A stretch of DNA of 47,120 bases from Symbiodinium natans (GCA_905221605.1 CAJNDS010002817.1:25001-72120); one strand, 5' to 3'. Numbered from the stretch's first letter, positions 1-10,196 are shown. Numbers and translations: made by a program. The notes: generated by a model not told the origin, from the letters alone.

Positions 1-104
1 ACGCCCTAACGCCCTAACGCCCTAACGCCCTAACACCCTAACACCCTAACACCCTAACACCCTAACACCCTAACACCCTAACACCCTAACACCCTAACAC
101 CCTA
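1..104 (-). repeat. CCCTAAC-G/A 8-mer array
   Basis: The window opens with an 8-nt variant of the telomere C-strand: first CCCTAACG units, then CCCTAACA units, ending in one CCCTAAA. The clean switch between variants suggests local homogenisation. C-strand at the left edge would fit a chromosome end, but more arrays follow inward, so this is not proof of a terminus. Confidence 0.9.
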
Positions 105-179
105 AACCGTGGCACCGAAACTCCGAAAGCCGCGCGTGCCACGCCTTGAGGCCCAGTTGGATTGCGCGTGTGACCTGCT

Positions 180-360
180 AGGGTTTAGGGTTTAGGGTTT
201 AGGGTTTAGGGTTTAGGGTTTAGGGTTTAGGGTTTAGGGTTTAGGGTTTAGGGTTTAGGGTTTAGGGTTTAGAATTTAGGGTTTAGGGTTTAGGGTTTAG
301 GGTTTAGGGTTGAGGGTTTAGGGTTTAGGGTTTAGGTTTTCGGGCTAGGGTTTTAGGGTT
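180..360 (+). repeat. TTTAGGG array
   Basis: Near-perfect G-strand telomere heptamers with a few variants (TTTAGAA, TTGAGGG). A unique GC-rich island (105-179) separates it from the opposite-strand array on the left. Confidence 0.95.
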
Positions 361-378
361 TAGTGTTTCGTGGTTGGG

Positions 379-493
379 TTTCGGGTTTGGGGTTTCGGGT
401 TTGGGGTTTCGGGTTTGGGGTTTGGGGTTTGGGGTTTGGGGTTTGGGGTTTGGGGTTTGGGGTTTGGGGTTTGGGGTTTGGGGTTTGGGGTTA
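379..493 (+). repeat. TTTGGGG array
   Basis: Homogeneous patch of the variant heptamer TTTGGGG after three TTTCGGG-type units. The minus strand reads as proline/asparagine-rich open frame only because the repeat lacks stops in one frame; it is not a gene. Confidence 0.9.
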
Positions 494-1086
494 GGGTTCA
501 GGGGGTGAGGTTTTGCAGGTATAGGGCTTAGCGTCTTATAGTTGTTGTGGGCCAAAGAGTGATTGCAAGACTGCTTTTCCAGGGGGTCCCGACCAAAAGG
601 TCAAAACGCAAAGGCTCCCTGACCGAACCCCTGTACATGTACTACCCCCAAACCTATAAAGCCCTAACACCCTGAATGCTAGCTCCCAAAGCCCCAGAGC
701 CGTAAGCGCCAAAAGCGGATGTCGACTTCCACCCTGAAACCCCGAAACTCATTAAACGGGCTTTAGGGTTTAGGGTTTAGGGTTTCGGGTTTAGGGTTTA
801 GGGTTTAGGGTTCAGGGTTCAGGGTTCAGGGTTCAGGGTTCAGGGTTCAGGGTTCAGGGTTCAGGGTTCAGGGTTGAGGGATTAGGGCTTTACGGCCTTA
901 AACCACTAAACCCCAACCACTGCAAAGCCCGGTTGCCACATGCCGCTGCCAAGCCCCGGAGTCTGAAAAAGCCATTAAAATCAAGGGATTAAGACTCATA
1001 CCTCTAAGGTTGTACCCCTAAACCCTAAACCCTAAACCCTAAATCCTAAACCCTGAATCCTAAACCCTATACCCTAAACCCTAAAC
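494..1086. repeat. Mixed variant arrays and short islands
   Basis: Unique islands at about 545-755 and 885-1016 lie around a G-type array (760-877, with a TTCAGGG run at 808-870) and a C-type array (1017-1086). No convincing coding frame or RNA was seen in the islands. Confidence 0.7.
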
Positions 1087-1204
1087 CCCAAAAAAGGTTC
1101 TCCTGAATATACTCCGAAGATGGCCAATGTTTCTACCTCAGGGATTTTTGCAACGGGCCCCCAAACCAAGGGTACCACCTTAGGAGCCCACGGTACAACC
1201 CCAT

Positions 1205-1262
1205 GAAGAAGAAGCCCTTAATCTTATTCCCCTAGATAACCCCTATCTTTATATATATATAT
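1205..1262 (+). mobile_element. Possible fragment of AT-rich dispersed repeat (family B)
   Basis: The segment with CTTAATCTTATTCCCCTAGA resembles part of the elements at 27636-27780 (reverse complement) and 42715-42835. It runs into an AT dinucleotide tract. Short, so only a tentative family assignment. Confidence 0.35.
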
Positions 1263-1312
1263 ATATATATATATATCTACATATACATATACATATACAT
1301 ATATATATATGG
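1249..1312. repeat. AT/ATAC microsatellite
   Basis: TA dinucleotides followed by ACATAT-type units, then a short poly-C tract at about 1314-1326. Confidence 0.9.
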
Positions 1313-1429
1313 TACCCCCCCCCCCCGGGACCTACCTTTTTTAAAGCTTGTGTTGCTCAGGTTGGTCTCGTGGGGTGGGGGAGAGATAGAAAAATGTATA
1401 ATATTAATGAGGCTCCTGGAGGGGGCCAT

Positions 1430-2020
1430 TTCAAATGCCCCTTGGGGGCCGAAATTTTCTAAGTACAAATGGCGCCCCTGTACTTTGTCTCCCGGGGCCC
1501 CCGGGGGCCACCTTAACGTACTTTAAAGTGGCCCTGGATCCAAGATCCAAGATCCAAGATTCCCCAAAAAGTTTTTTTGGAATCTTGGATCTTGGATCTT
1601 GGATCCAGGGCCACTTTAAAGTACTTTAAAGTGGCCCCCTGGGGGCCCAAATCGTCTAAGTACAAACGGTGCCCCTGTACTTTGTCTCTCGGGGCCCCCG
1701 GGGGGCACTTTAAAGTACTTTAAAGTGCCCCCTGGGGGCCCAAATCGTCTAAGTACAAACGGTGTCCCTGTACTTTGTCTCCCGGGGCCCCCGGGGGCCA
1801 CTTTAAAGTACTTTAAAGTGGCCCTGGATCCAAGATCCAAGATCCAAGATTCCCCAAAAAGTTTTTTTGGAATCTTGGATCTTGGATCTTGGATCCAGGG
1901 CCACTTTAAAGTACTTTAAAGTGGCCCCCTGGGGGCCCAAATCGTCTAAGTACAAACGGTGCCCCTGTACTTTGTCTCTCGGGGCCCCCGGGGGGCACTT
2001 TAAAGTACTTTAAAGTGCCC
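1430..2020. repeat. Compound palindrome array, 290-bp period
   Basis: Two copies of a long perfect hairpin (1531-1611 and 1821-1901, exactly 290 bp apart) whose arms carry GGATCCAAGATCCAAGATCC and its complement around an A5/T7 centre. Between and around them are shorter palindromes (CACTTTAAAGTACTTTAAAG type, GGCCCCCTGGGGGCC type) and four copies of a roughly 70-bp subunit starting near 1444, 1635, 1733 and 1925. The array runs into the N gap, so its true length is unknown. Confidence 0.9.
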
Positions 2021-2120
2021 NNNNNNNNNNNNNNNNNNNNNNNNNNNNNNNNNNNNNNNNNNNNNNNNNNNNNNNNNNNNNNNNNNNNNNNNNNNNNNNN
2101 NNNNNNNNNNNNNNNNNNNN
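2021..2120. other. Assembly gap (100 N)
   Basis: Exactly 100 unknown bases: a scaffold join of unknown real size. It sits between the palindrome array and a CT microsatellite, a place where assembly commonly fails. Confidence 0.99.
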
Positions 2121-2269
<149 letters not shown>

Positions 2270-2583
2270 GCAAGCTAAGAGCGGAGCCTGCGCGGCGTCG
2301 CTTGGCCTTTGCGGACGCCGTGTCTGTCTCCCTCTCTCTGTCTTCCCCTCAAACTCTCGCTCACATACAGTAAGCCCCGAACAGGCGGAACCTCCACAAC
2401 CGAGTCCACCTCCAAGGACTCCTCCTCCATGTCCTGTCGTTCTTTCTTGTTTGTGCATCTGCTTTTTTATTTTACTTTTCAAAACATAGAATGTATCAGC
2501 TTCTTTACATCCAAGTGTCCATCCCTCAATGCTGTCTTCACCTGCAAAGGCAATCGAATTCAAATTTAACTGGTGGCTAAGGG

Positions 2584-2955
2584 ATGGTCGTCAGCAGCTG
2601 GTGTACTGGCCCACTGGTAACGCCGACTTGGATTGACAGCGCTGCGTTGACAACTGGTCTCATGGCTGTTTGCAAAGAACTACGTACTATATGGAACCAG
2701 GTAAATGACAAACGCGAACCATGGGGATGCCCTTGTATAAGGGCTAAGGATCACCCAAAAGAAAAAGTTGGTAATTCGGCGCAACTACGCCGCCCGCGCC
2801 GCGACAGTCAGGCGGCCAAGATGTCGCGGGAATCATTCTTGCGGTTCTGTTATCGCTTCGACTACCCTCGGTACCCGAAACAAAAACTGAAAATGGCCCG
2901 GCGGGCTTTTAACTTGGACAAGCTGACTAATCGTCGACATCCCCATAACTTGTAA
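2584..2955 (+). CDS. Unrecognised 123-codon ORF
   Basis: Open frame from ATG to TAA inside a 1.1-kb non-repetitive stretch (2266-3400) free of telomere repeats. The C-terminal half is basic with aromatic residues (FLRFCYRFDYPRYPKQK, about residues 86-102). I do not recognise a family. Frames on the other strand are also partly open; the reverse strand carries a consensus-like GTATGTGAG donor near 2360-2370, so this stretch could instead belong to a minus-strand spliced gene. An ordinary chance ORF is quite possible. Confidence 0.25.
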   Translation: MVVSSWCTGPLVTPTWIDSAALTTGLMAVCKELRTIWNQVNDKREPWGCPCIRAKDHPKEKVGNSAQLRRPRRDSQAAKMSRESFLRFCYRFDYPRYPKQKLKMARRAFNLDKLTNRRHPHNL

Positions 2956-3448
2956 TCCACAGCTGCCTGTGGAAGCGACTTGTCTGCTGGCCTGCTGTTG
3001 ACAGGTGCAGGTAGGGGTCGTTGGGTGGTTGGTAGGTGTCCATTATGGTGCTGTGTATTGTGAATGGTGTGTAGTTGGAGTGGAAGGTGGTCCCATGTTC
3101 GATTGTGGTGTATGGGATCGGCCGCCAGTACCCCAAGGTCACCCAGGTGACCCATAAAGCCAAATTCCCTAGACCCCCACCCTCCCGGAGCAGGAAATTC
3201 TCCAATGTCTTGTCCCTTTCCACGAGAGCACATGCTCTTCCAAGGATCGACACCCGATGTTGCACAGAAAACTGCAGCAAACGAGCAGCAGTTCCGTGAG
3301 AGTAGCTCCTTGGAATGGGGCTTCAGCTGGGTGGCTTTCTTTGGTTTTTTTCTGGTTTAGGAGCTCTACGCCCATTGGCTCTAAAGCGAAACTGTAAGAA
3401 CCCTAAACCCTGGAACCCCCATAATTTTGTGCCCGGCAGCGTAGTTAC

Positions 3449-3533
3449 TTCTGTTCACGCTCGTGAAAGATTGGCAAGGCGATGATTACGGCGTAAGCAT
3501 CGCCTTGCCAATCGTTCACGAGCGTGAACAGAA
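3449..3533. repeat. 36-bp-arm hairpin
   Basis: Arms 3449-3484 and 3498-3533 are reverse complements with one mismatch, around a 13-nt spacer. The arms contain TTCACGCTCGTGAA-like and GGCAAGGCGATG segments. It may be a foldback MITE, a small structured RNA or a palindromic duplication. Confidence 0.9.
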
Positions 3534-3795
3534 GATCCGCAACCTGCGTTTGACGATCATGCAAGAAGGGCTTGGGGCAGGAGGGGCGTGTGGGTGTACT
3601 GGGAAGGTCTTGCTAAACTCCAGCCCGGAAAAGCTTGCAAGACGCCGCAAGTCCAAAATTCTGGACAATTCCGAAAATCTGCTCAAAAAAGCAACCAAAC
3701 GACCGAAAGTCTGCAAAAGTCCGAAAATTTGCCCAAAAGAAAAATGGCAGAAATTCACCGGAACTGCAAAAACAACGTCGGAAACAGGCGGAAGG
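3534..3795 (+). CDS. Weak open region after the hairpin
   Basis: A + frame starting inside the left hairpin arm (3463) stays open through this unique stretch and then into CTTAGGG repeats. The unique part reads as a Lys/Arg/Asn-rich peptide (for example KATKRPKVCKSPKICPKEKW). No family recognised. The frame crossing a palindrome and ending in repeat argues against an intact gene. Confidence 0.15.
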
Positions 3796-3951
3796 GCTCA
3801 GGGCTTAGGGCTCAGGGCTCAGGGTTTAGGGCTTAGGGCTCAGGGCTTAGGGCTTAGGGCTTCGGGCTTCGGGCTTCGGGCTTCGGGCTTAGGGCTTAGG
3901 GCTTAGGGCTTAGGGCTTAGGGCTTAGGGCTTAGGGCTTAGGGCTTAGGGG
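3796..3951 (+). repeat. CTTAGGG / CTTCGGG variant array
   Basis: Homogeneous run of CTTAGGG with a CTTCGGG patch in the middle and some TTTAGGG at the start. It differs from the canonical array at 4059-4196 only about 100 bp away. Confidence 0.9.
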
Positions 3952-3992
3952 GGGAGGTAGGTTTTGACCCCTCGCCCCCCACCTGGGTGTAC

Positions 3993-4061
3993 AGCGCATA
4001 GAAAAGGCCATTCCTTGGCGACTGAGATGTGGTCACTTCTTCAGAAGTGGTCCATTCTGGG
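3993..4061 (+). CDS. Candidate mini-exon
   Basis: Island between two G-type arrays. On + an acceptor-like GGTGTACAG precedes an open frame including HRKGHSLATEMWSLLQKWSI, running into GTTTAGGG as donor. Flank orientation (G-type both sides) fits a + exon. Length and signals are suggestive only. Confidence 0.3.
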
Positions 4062-4196
4062 GTTTAGGGTTTAGGGTTTAGGGTTTAGGGTTTAGGGTTT
4101 AGGGTTTAGGGTTTAGGGTTTAGGGTTTAGGGTTTAGGGTTTAGGGTTTAGGGTTCAGGGCTTAGGGCTTAGGGCTTAGGGTTTAGGGTTTAGGGT
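4059..4196 (+). repeat. TTTAGGG array
   Basis: About 20 units, mostly perfect, ending in CTTAGGG variants. Confidence 0.95.
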
Positions 4197-4271
4197 TTTC
4201 ACCATGTAAGGTCTTTGCGTTTCTATCGGCTTCGCTTTGCCATGCGCTTCTTCACATGGGGAACAGGCATC

Positions 4272-4480
4272 CTAAACCCTAAAACCCTAAGACCCTGAAA
4301 GCCTAGAACCCTAAAACCCCAAAACCCCAAAACCCCAAAAGCCCAAACCCCCAAAACCCAAAACCCCAACACCCTAACACCCCAAAACCCTGAAACCCGA
4401 AAACCCCAAAACCCTAACAGCCCAAAACCCTAAAGCCCTAAAACTCTAACACCCCGAAACCTTAAAACCCTAAACAACCC
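4272..4480 (-). repeat. Degenerate C-type array
   Basis: CCCTAAAA, CCCCAAAA and CCCTAACA variants with little homogeneity; an older or more mutated array than its neighbours. Confidence 0.85.
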
Positions 4481-4483
4481 AAG

Positions 4484-4553
4484 AAAGAACTCGCCCAGGG
4501 CGTCCTGAGTGGACCTCAAAGAGTATTGGGGGAATCGTTTGCGAGGGTTCAAG
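4484..4553 (+). CDS. Candidate mini-exon
   Basis: Between CAACCCAAG (acceptor-like) and TTCAAG|GTGTGGG (donor). The open frame includes ELAQGVLSGPQRVLGESFAR. Left flank C-type, right flank G-type, the arrangement expected if the neighbouring introns begin with G-type and end with C-type repeats. No family recognised. Confidence 0.35.
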
Positions 4554-4587
4554 GTGTGGGTTGAGAGTTGAGGATGAGGCTTCGAGT

Positions 4588-6700
4588 TTCGGGTTTAGGG
4601 TTTAGGGTTTAGGGTTTAGGGTTTAGGGTTTAGGGTTTAGGGTTTAGGGTTTAGGGGTTGGGCGAGTTTGACCCTGCCACTACAGTGAGGTGAAAAGAAC
4701 AACCGGCGGACCAGAACGTTGGGCAGAGCAGCCGCAGCTTTGCTATCTGTTCTCTTGCACCCTAAACCCTAAACCCTAAACCCTAAACCCTAAACCCTAA
4801 ACCCTAAACCCTAAACCGTGGGACAGAAGGGATGGCTCTCCTCCTGCCTTGCAAACCCTGCCTTTGGAGTAGACACTGGAAAAAAGTATATACTTTTTAG
4901 GTATAAGTGGCTATAATAGGAACCCAGAACCAAAAAAAGTATTAAAGTACAGTACTCCAAAAACCCAGAAACTGTACAACTCGAACTTCTTGAATAGTAA
5001 GATGCTCGAATTCCGAGTTTGCAGATTTGACATTTACACTCGCAGAGAAGTTGGCCGTTGGATGTGGGACTTCGGGTTTAGGACGTGGGGAGGATTTGGG
5101 GTTTAGGGCTGAGGGCCCTCCCTCAAAGCAGCCTATGAACCCTAAACCAAACCTTAAACCCTAAACCCTAAACCCTAAACCCTAAACCCTAAACCCTAAA
5201 CCTTAAACCCTAAACCCTAAACCTTAAACCCTAAACCCGAAGCCCAGGGTCGGGTTGCCCGCCGCCGCCTCCTCCTCCACCAGGGACAGTAAAGTGGAGA
5301 TGACCTCAGCCACATCCTTTGCCGGCGTGATGCCACCGGCCATTCCCTACACCCTGATCCCTAAACCCTAAACCCTAAACCCTAAACCCTAAACCCTAAA
5401 CCCTGATCCTTAAAAGTGAGACCCTAACAGGGTCTAGGAATCAGGGGGACTTCGGGCCCCTCAACCAAAAGGGCTTTTAGGGTTTAGGGTTTAGGGTTTG
5501 GGGTTTGGGGTTTAGGGTTTAGGGTTTAGGGTTTAGGGTTTGCTGGTGTATGGCTTGGGTACGGGTGTGTGAGGGTAGGGTTTGGGCTTCCATGTTCACG
5601 CGGAAGGTGAGTCGAACCCTAAACCCTAAACCCTAAACCCTAAACCCTAAGCCCTAAACCCTAAACCCTAAACCCTAAACCCTAAATCCTTGAGCCTTCA
5701 CGGCAGCGGGGGCCTGCCTTGGCCAAAGATGTGATGGAAGGCATTAGGGCAGCCGGAACCCTAAACCCTAAATCCTAAACCCTCGACCCTCGACCCTAGA
5801 CCCTAAACCCTAAACCCTAAACCCTAAACCCTAAACCCTAAACCCTAAACCCTAAACCTTATCGTGTGGGCCTCAAGCTTGAGAACCTTCAGAGTTCAGA
5901 CTTTAAGGTTACGGGCCTTGGTTTTAGATAACCGGGCTTAGGGTTGAGGATTTAGGATTTAGGGTTTAGGGTTTAGGGTTACCGAAAAATCTTAAACCCG
6001 CAAAGGGCCTCGCACGCAAACGCTCGAAACCCACAAATCTGATGCCCAGAATCCCGACCCCGGAACCCAACGCCTACGTTTGAGTCGCCCCACCCTTTGG
6101 GACTAGGGTTTGGAGTGTTTAGGGTTTGGGGTGTTTAGGGCCTAGGGTTTAGGGCTTAGGGTGTTGAGGGTTTGGGGCGTAAGGCATATAAAATCCTAAA
6201 GACCCTTCGAAACCCCAGCAAATCCAAAAAATCTTGATAAAAAAAACCCGACAAATCTGAAAACCCAAACCCTACAAAACCCTGTGGAACCCTGTAAAAC
6301 CCTGTGAAATCCTAAAGCCCGAAACCCTGAAACCCAAAAAACACCTGCAAAACTCCACAAAACCCCATGGAACCCATAAAACCCTATAAATCCTAAACCC
6401 TAGACCCCCTAATCCCTAACCCAAAACCCAAACCCGAAAATCCTGAACCCGAAACCCCAAACCCTAAACCCTAAACCCCTAAACCCTAAACCCCAAACCC
6501 CAAACCCTAATTAAGCCCTAAACCCTAAACCCTAAACCCCAAACCCTAAACCCTAAACCCTAAAACCTACTAAACCCTAAAACCTAAAACCCAAACCCTA
6601 AACCCTAAACCCCAAACCCTAAAACCCTAAAGCAAAAACCCTAAACCCTAAACCCCAAACCCCAAACCCTAAACCCCAAAATCCCTGCACAGCCTCGTTC
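4588..6700. repeat. Mosaic of G- and C-type arrays with islands
   Basis: Arrays: G 4588-4655, C 4759-4816, C 5138-5236, C 5347-5405, G 5476-5541, C 5614-5690, C 5758-5858, and degenerate C 6380-6680. Islands lie between them. The island at 5576-5606 ends in a consensus donor (ATG TTC ACG CGG AAG|GTGAGT, donor at 5607). The 4820-5100 island is unique and partly AT-rich with no clear frame. Confidence 0.8.
5237..5346 (-). CDS. Candidate exon, minus strand
   Basis: Minus-strand reading from an acceptor-like GGGTGTAG gives 36 open codons including AKDVAEVISTLLSLVEEEAA, a typical amphipathic helix, ending at CGG|GTTTAGGG. Both flanks are C-type on +, i.e. TTTAGGG in the gene's sense. The + strand is also open here, so the strand call rests on helix-like composition and flank orientation. 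No family recognised. Confidence 0.4.
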
Positions 6701-6755
6701 CACCATCTCCAGGGAGGAGCCCAGAACCAGGTGGAAGAGCAAGCAGGTCCTGCAT

Positions 6756-6850
6756 TAGGGTTTAGGGTTTGGGGTTTAGGGTTTGGGGTTTAGGGTTTGG
6801 GGTTTGGGGCTTAGGGTTTAGGGTTTAGGGTTTAGGTTTTGGGTTTAGGG
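6756..6850 (+). repeat. TTTAGGG/TTTGGGG mixed array
   Basis: Alternating canonical and TTTGGGG units. The island to its left (6685-6755) is open on both strands. Confidence 0.85.
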
Positions 6851-6899
6851 CATAGTAGGGTGTACAGGGTGTAGGGTGTAGGGTTTCCCGCAGAAATCC

Positions 6900-7235
6900 G
6901 GGCTTCAGGCCAGGTTCAGGGTTTAGGGGCTTACGGTTCCCGCACTGCCTGGCTATGGCATGGTTCCACTGGCCACCCTCCACCACTGAGCGCTCAAGCT
7001 CCAAGGAACCTAATTCAACTTGACTTTGGCCGCAGCCATTCTACTGCAGCCAATCCCAAGCCGCGAAACATTTCACAAGCCTCGTGCAAAGTTGGTTGGC
7101 ATCCGGTTATATCATCGCCTTTTCCAGAGTTTCTTGATTTGACCCTCCGACCCATCTGTGCAGAGGCGCCCACGCACGCATTCTGTGCGCACCTCTGAGC
7201 GGCAGACGTGTTGAAGGCAGCTGTTGGATGTTAGG
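6900..7235. other. Unique island, about 330 bp
   Basis: Longest unbroken non-repeat stretch between 4 and 8 kb. One + frame is open for about 90 codons to a TGA near 7198 but has no ATG or recognisable motif; other frames are open for shorter distances. Nothing more can be supported. Confidence 0.5.
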
Positions 7236-7458
7236 TTTAGGGTTTCGGGTTTCGGGTTTCGGGTTTAGGGTTTAGGGTTTAGGGTTTAGGGTTTCGGGGC
7301 TCAAGGGGTTTACGGTCTTAAGGGGTTAAGGACTTAGGGGGTGTTGTTTCGTTCAGAGCTAGGGCTCAGAGGATTTCCTTGAAAGAACCCTAAACCCTAA
7401 ACCCTAAACCCTGAACCCTAAACCCGAAACCCCAAACCCTAAACCCTGCCTTTCAACT

Positions 7459-7489
7459 ACCCCCCCCCCCCCCCAAAAAAAAAAAAAAA
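7459..7489. repeat. Poly-C then poly-A tract
   Basis: About 15 C followed directly by about 15 A, inside C-type repeats. Confidence 0.95.
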
Positions 7490-7574
7490 CTATGGAGACC
7501 CTGGACCCTAAACCCTGAACCCTAAACCTAAACCCTAAACCCTAGCCCTAAACCCTAAACCCTAAACCCCCAAG

Positions 7575-7635
7575 AATGGCTGGCACTTCGGGGAGATGCT
7601 TGAGGTGCTTGGGATGCAGGGACATCGCCTTCAAG
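7575..7635 (+). CDS. Candidate mini-exon
   Basis: On +, CCCCCAAG precedes NGWHFGEMLEVLGMQGHRLQ, followed by CAAG|GTCTCGGG as donor. C-type left, G-type right. The minus strand is also open (AMSLHPKHLKHLPEVPAILG) with TTGAAG acceptor-like and GTTTAGG donor-like ends, so strand is unresolved. Confidence 0.35.
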
Positions 7636-7652
7636 GTCTCGGGTTTAGGGGT

Positions 7653-7805
7653 TTGGGGGTTTGGGGGTTTAGGGTTTAGGGTTAGGGTTTAGGGTTTAGG
7701 GTTTAGGGTTTCGGGTTTAGGGTTTAGGGTTTAGGGTTTAGGGTTTAGGGTTTAGGGTTTAGGGTTTAGGGTTTAGGGTTTAGGGTTTAGGGTTTAGGGT
7801 TCAGG
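7653..7805 (+). repeat. TTTAGGG array
   Basis: About 20 units, opening with three GTTTGGGG-like variants. Confidence 0.95.
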
Positions 7806-7845
7806 CTTAGGGTGTGGTAACAAACCCTAAACCGTCTCCTGGCTA

Positions 7846-7910
7846 TGGCCTCCAGCCCCACGTACGCCCGGGCCACGCCTGGCAGCTAGGCTCTCAAGGT
7901 TCAGGTCTAG
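7846..7910 (-). CDS. Candidate mini-exon, minus strand
   Basis: Minus reading after CTGCCAG gives VARAYVGLEAIARR and ends exactly at GACG|GTTTAGGG. The + frame is open as well. Short; strand uncertain. Confidence 0.25.
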
Positions 7911-8187
7911 GGTTACCCTAAACCTAAACCATAAACCCTAAACCGCAGGAGTTAGGTGTTAGGGTTTACGGTCTAGGGTTTAGGTTTTTCGGCTTGTGGT
8001 TGAGGTTTTGGAACTTGCGGTTGAGGGTTTAGGGGTTAAGATGTAGCCCCGAAGCCCACGTAAAGAACGCATCCCCGAACACTGAGCACGAACCACAGGG
8101 CCCTTGAACCCTCATGTGGGCCCCCGGAATGAAGGCCCAAATATCCCTACAGTTGCCCCCTGTACCTGACGTCCCTATTATGTGGGG

Positions 8188-8325
8188 TTTAGGGTTTAGG
8201 ATATAGGGTTTCGGGTTTCGGGTTTAGGGTTTGGGGTTTAGGGTTTAGGGTTTAGTGTTTAGGGTTTAGGGTTTAGGGTTGTTTAGGGTTTTTAGGGTTT
8301 AGGGTTTAGGTTTTCGGGTTTAGGG
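8188..8325 (+). repeat. TTTAGGG array
   Basis: G-type array with TTTCGGG and TTTAGTG variants, upstream of the reverse transcriptase relic. Confidence 0.9.
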
Positions 8326-8333
8326 TTTGTACC

Positions 8334-8655
8334 TTAAGTCCGAAACTCTTGAGAGCTGTTCCCTGCGTCTCTCCGCAGACGGTCCAGGAATGAGAGCTGC
8401 AAAGCTCCATCTAGGGCTTGCGCACGCTTTTGTCCTACCAACTGGCCTGATTGCAGAGGTGGAAGCTGGTGACTCGAAGCAGAAGAAGCTTGGTAAACAC
8501 CTTCTGCGAGGAATTTGACAACACTATTGGTCTCAAGTCCGCCGGACTCGAAGGTTCGGGCTTCTTGGGAAGAAGCGTCATCTGAGATGACAACCAGTCC
8601 TGAGGGATCGCTTGAGTGCCGTTTAGTATGTTGTGCTGGTGTCGGAGAAGGGGCG
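8334..8655 (-). pseudogene. Non-LTR retrotransposon reverse transcriptase relic
   Basis: Minus strand. The segment WLSSQMTLLPKKPEPSSPAD followed by LRPIVLSNSSQKVFTKLLLL matches the start of the RT domain of LINE-type elements (pattern W..s.m.lipK.g.p....LRPIsl....K.f.k.l..Rl). Family knowledge: this is the finger region before the palm motifs. The frame then shifts: a second frame continues with GQLVGQKRAQALDGALQLSF, the region that in RTs reads Q.GF..g.s..dai. No YADD-type motif is present, so only a fragment remains. It lies between a TTTAGGG array and a small TIR element and is not expected to be functional. Confidence 0.75.
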
Positions 8656-8661
8656 TCGCTA

Positions 8662-8809
8662 GGTCTTGGGGTAGTTTCATGGTCCCTTAGCTCAGAAGGG
8701 GACCCTTTTGTACCCCTTATATACCCTATAAAACCCAAGCGCCCGTACATCAGAACCATTTAACGAGGGTAAGGGACCATATTCGAGGCCCATGAAGCTA
8801 CCCAAGACC
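8662..8809. mobile_element. MITE-like TIR element, 148 bp (family C)
   Basis: Terminal inverted repeats: left GGTCTTGGGGTAGTTTCATG from 8662, right end reverse complement GGTCTTGGGTAGCTTCATGG (8790-8809). Interior holds CCCGTACATCAGAACC and TTATATACCC. A related copy with the same left-end core and the CCCGTACTTCAGAACC block lies at 42828-42985. No coding capacity, so non-autonomous. Confidence 0.7.
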
Positions 8810-8942
8810 AAAACCCCTAAACCCATGAAACTACCCTTCGGCTGGGGCGTTCGTATCACATCCTAGTGTCACACCTTAGGGATAAGACCGGTGTGAGACT
8901 CGGCCTTCCAGCCCGCGTGCAAGTTCGTAGCCGAGAGTGATA

Positions 8943-10170
8943 AGCTTCTAGGGTTTAGGGTTTAGGGTTTAGGGTTCAGGGTTTAGGCTTTAGGCTTTAG
9001 GCTTTAGGGATATGCTACCAAGCCTGCGACCGCAGAACCCTTGAGCTCGAGTCAACAAAAAGGAAGCTGCGTCCCTAAAGCTTGTACGGGCACTCACGCA
9101 GCCCCGACACCCCTAGGCCCTTAAGCCCCTAAACTCTAAAATCCCAGAACTTCCAAACCCCAAGACCCAAAGCCCTAAACCACTACCTGCCCTCCAAACC
9201 TCCAAATCCCTAAACCTCTAAGCCCCTGAACCGATAAACTCTACGCGTACTCCCCAAACCCCACCTAAACGCTGTTCAAACCTTAAGCCCATGAGCCTTA
9301 AACTCCAAAGCCCTGAAACCTAAAAGCCTATCGGTGTCGCCCCGAAGTAAAAAAAAACTTGAAGCACCTGAACAGAAAAATCTTTGGGGAGACATGTCTA
9401 CTTCGGGCTTAGGGCTTAGGAAGCCCAAACGCCAAACCCAAAACCCATAAACGCTTACGGACCCTACAAAACTCACATACAAAAACCCTTAAACCCTACG
9501 AAACCCTGTCAAACCCTGCAAAACCCTATAAAACACTACAAAACCCCTACAAAACTCTACAAAACCCGAGAAAGCTCGCCTTGCAAGCCCCTCGCTCCAG
9601 CGTCAGCCCCCTGCGACATGCCTGCCGAAAGGCAGGGCTTAAGGCTTCAGGCTTAGGGCTTCGGGCTTAGGGCTTTAGCCTTAGGGCTTAGAGCTTCGGG
9701 ACTTGGCGCTTAAGGCTTGGCTGAGGGCTTAGGGCCTCGGGCTTGGGGCTTAGGGTTTAGGGTCCAGGGTTCAGGGTTACCCAAAACGTTTGGGGTTTGG
9801 AGTTTAGGGTTTAGGGGCGGGTTTAGGGGGTGATTTGGGGGGGCTGAGGGCTCGGGTCATTGGAGGATGTCTTCCTGGCAAGTTTTGGGTTTTGAGGGGC
9901 CCCTGAGTCTGAACACCCACGAAACTTAAGTCCCAAACACTACCCTCAAACTTCAACCCTAAACCCTAAACCCTAAACCCTAAACCCTGGCATGATGCGC
10001 CCCTTCCAGTCTGCTTCGTTGAGTGCACCACACGCTGCACTAGGCTGCTATGCACGGTTTAGGGTTTAGGGTTTAGGGTTTAGGGTTTCGGGTTTCGGGT
10101 TTAGGGTTTCATGTTTTGGGTTTAGGGTTGAGGGTTTAGGGTTTAGGGTTTAGGGTTTAGGGTTTAGGGT
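8943..10170. repeat. Degenerate arrays and islands
   Basis: G-type 8948-9008, degenerate C-type 9110-9245 and 9480-9560, CTTAGGG-type 9630-9760, C-type 9955-9988 and G-type 10050-10170. The islands at 9005-9110, 9560-9630 and 9985-10055 are GC-rich and open in several frames; no family recognised. Confidence 0.7.
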
Positions 10171-10196
10171 TTCGGTGGAGAAATCCTGTGGGCGAG

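Noticed and set aside
325-555. Pro/Asn/Lys-rich minus ORF over TTTGGGG repeats, and similar ORFs at 14655-15046, 22528-22729, 41758-41982 and 44922-45149
   Set aside because: They are translations of telomere-variant repeats or degenerate arrays, with no independent codon signal.
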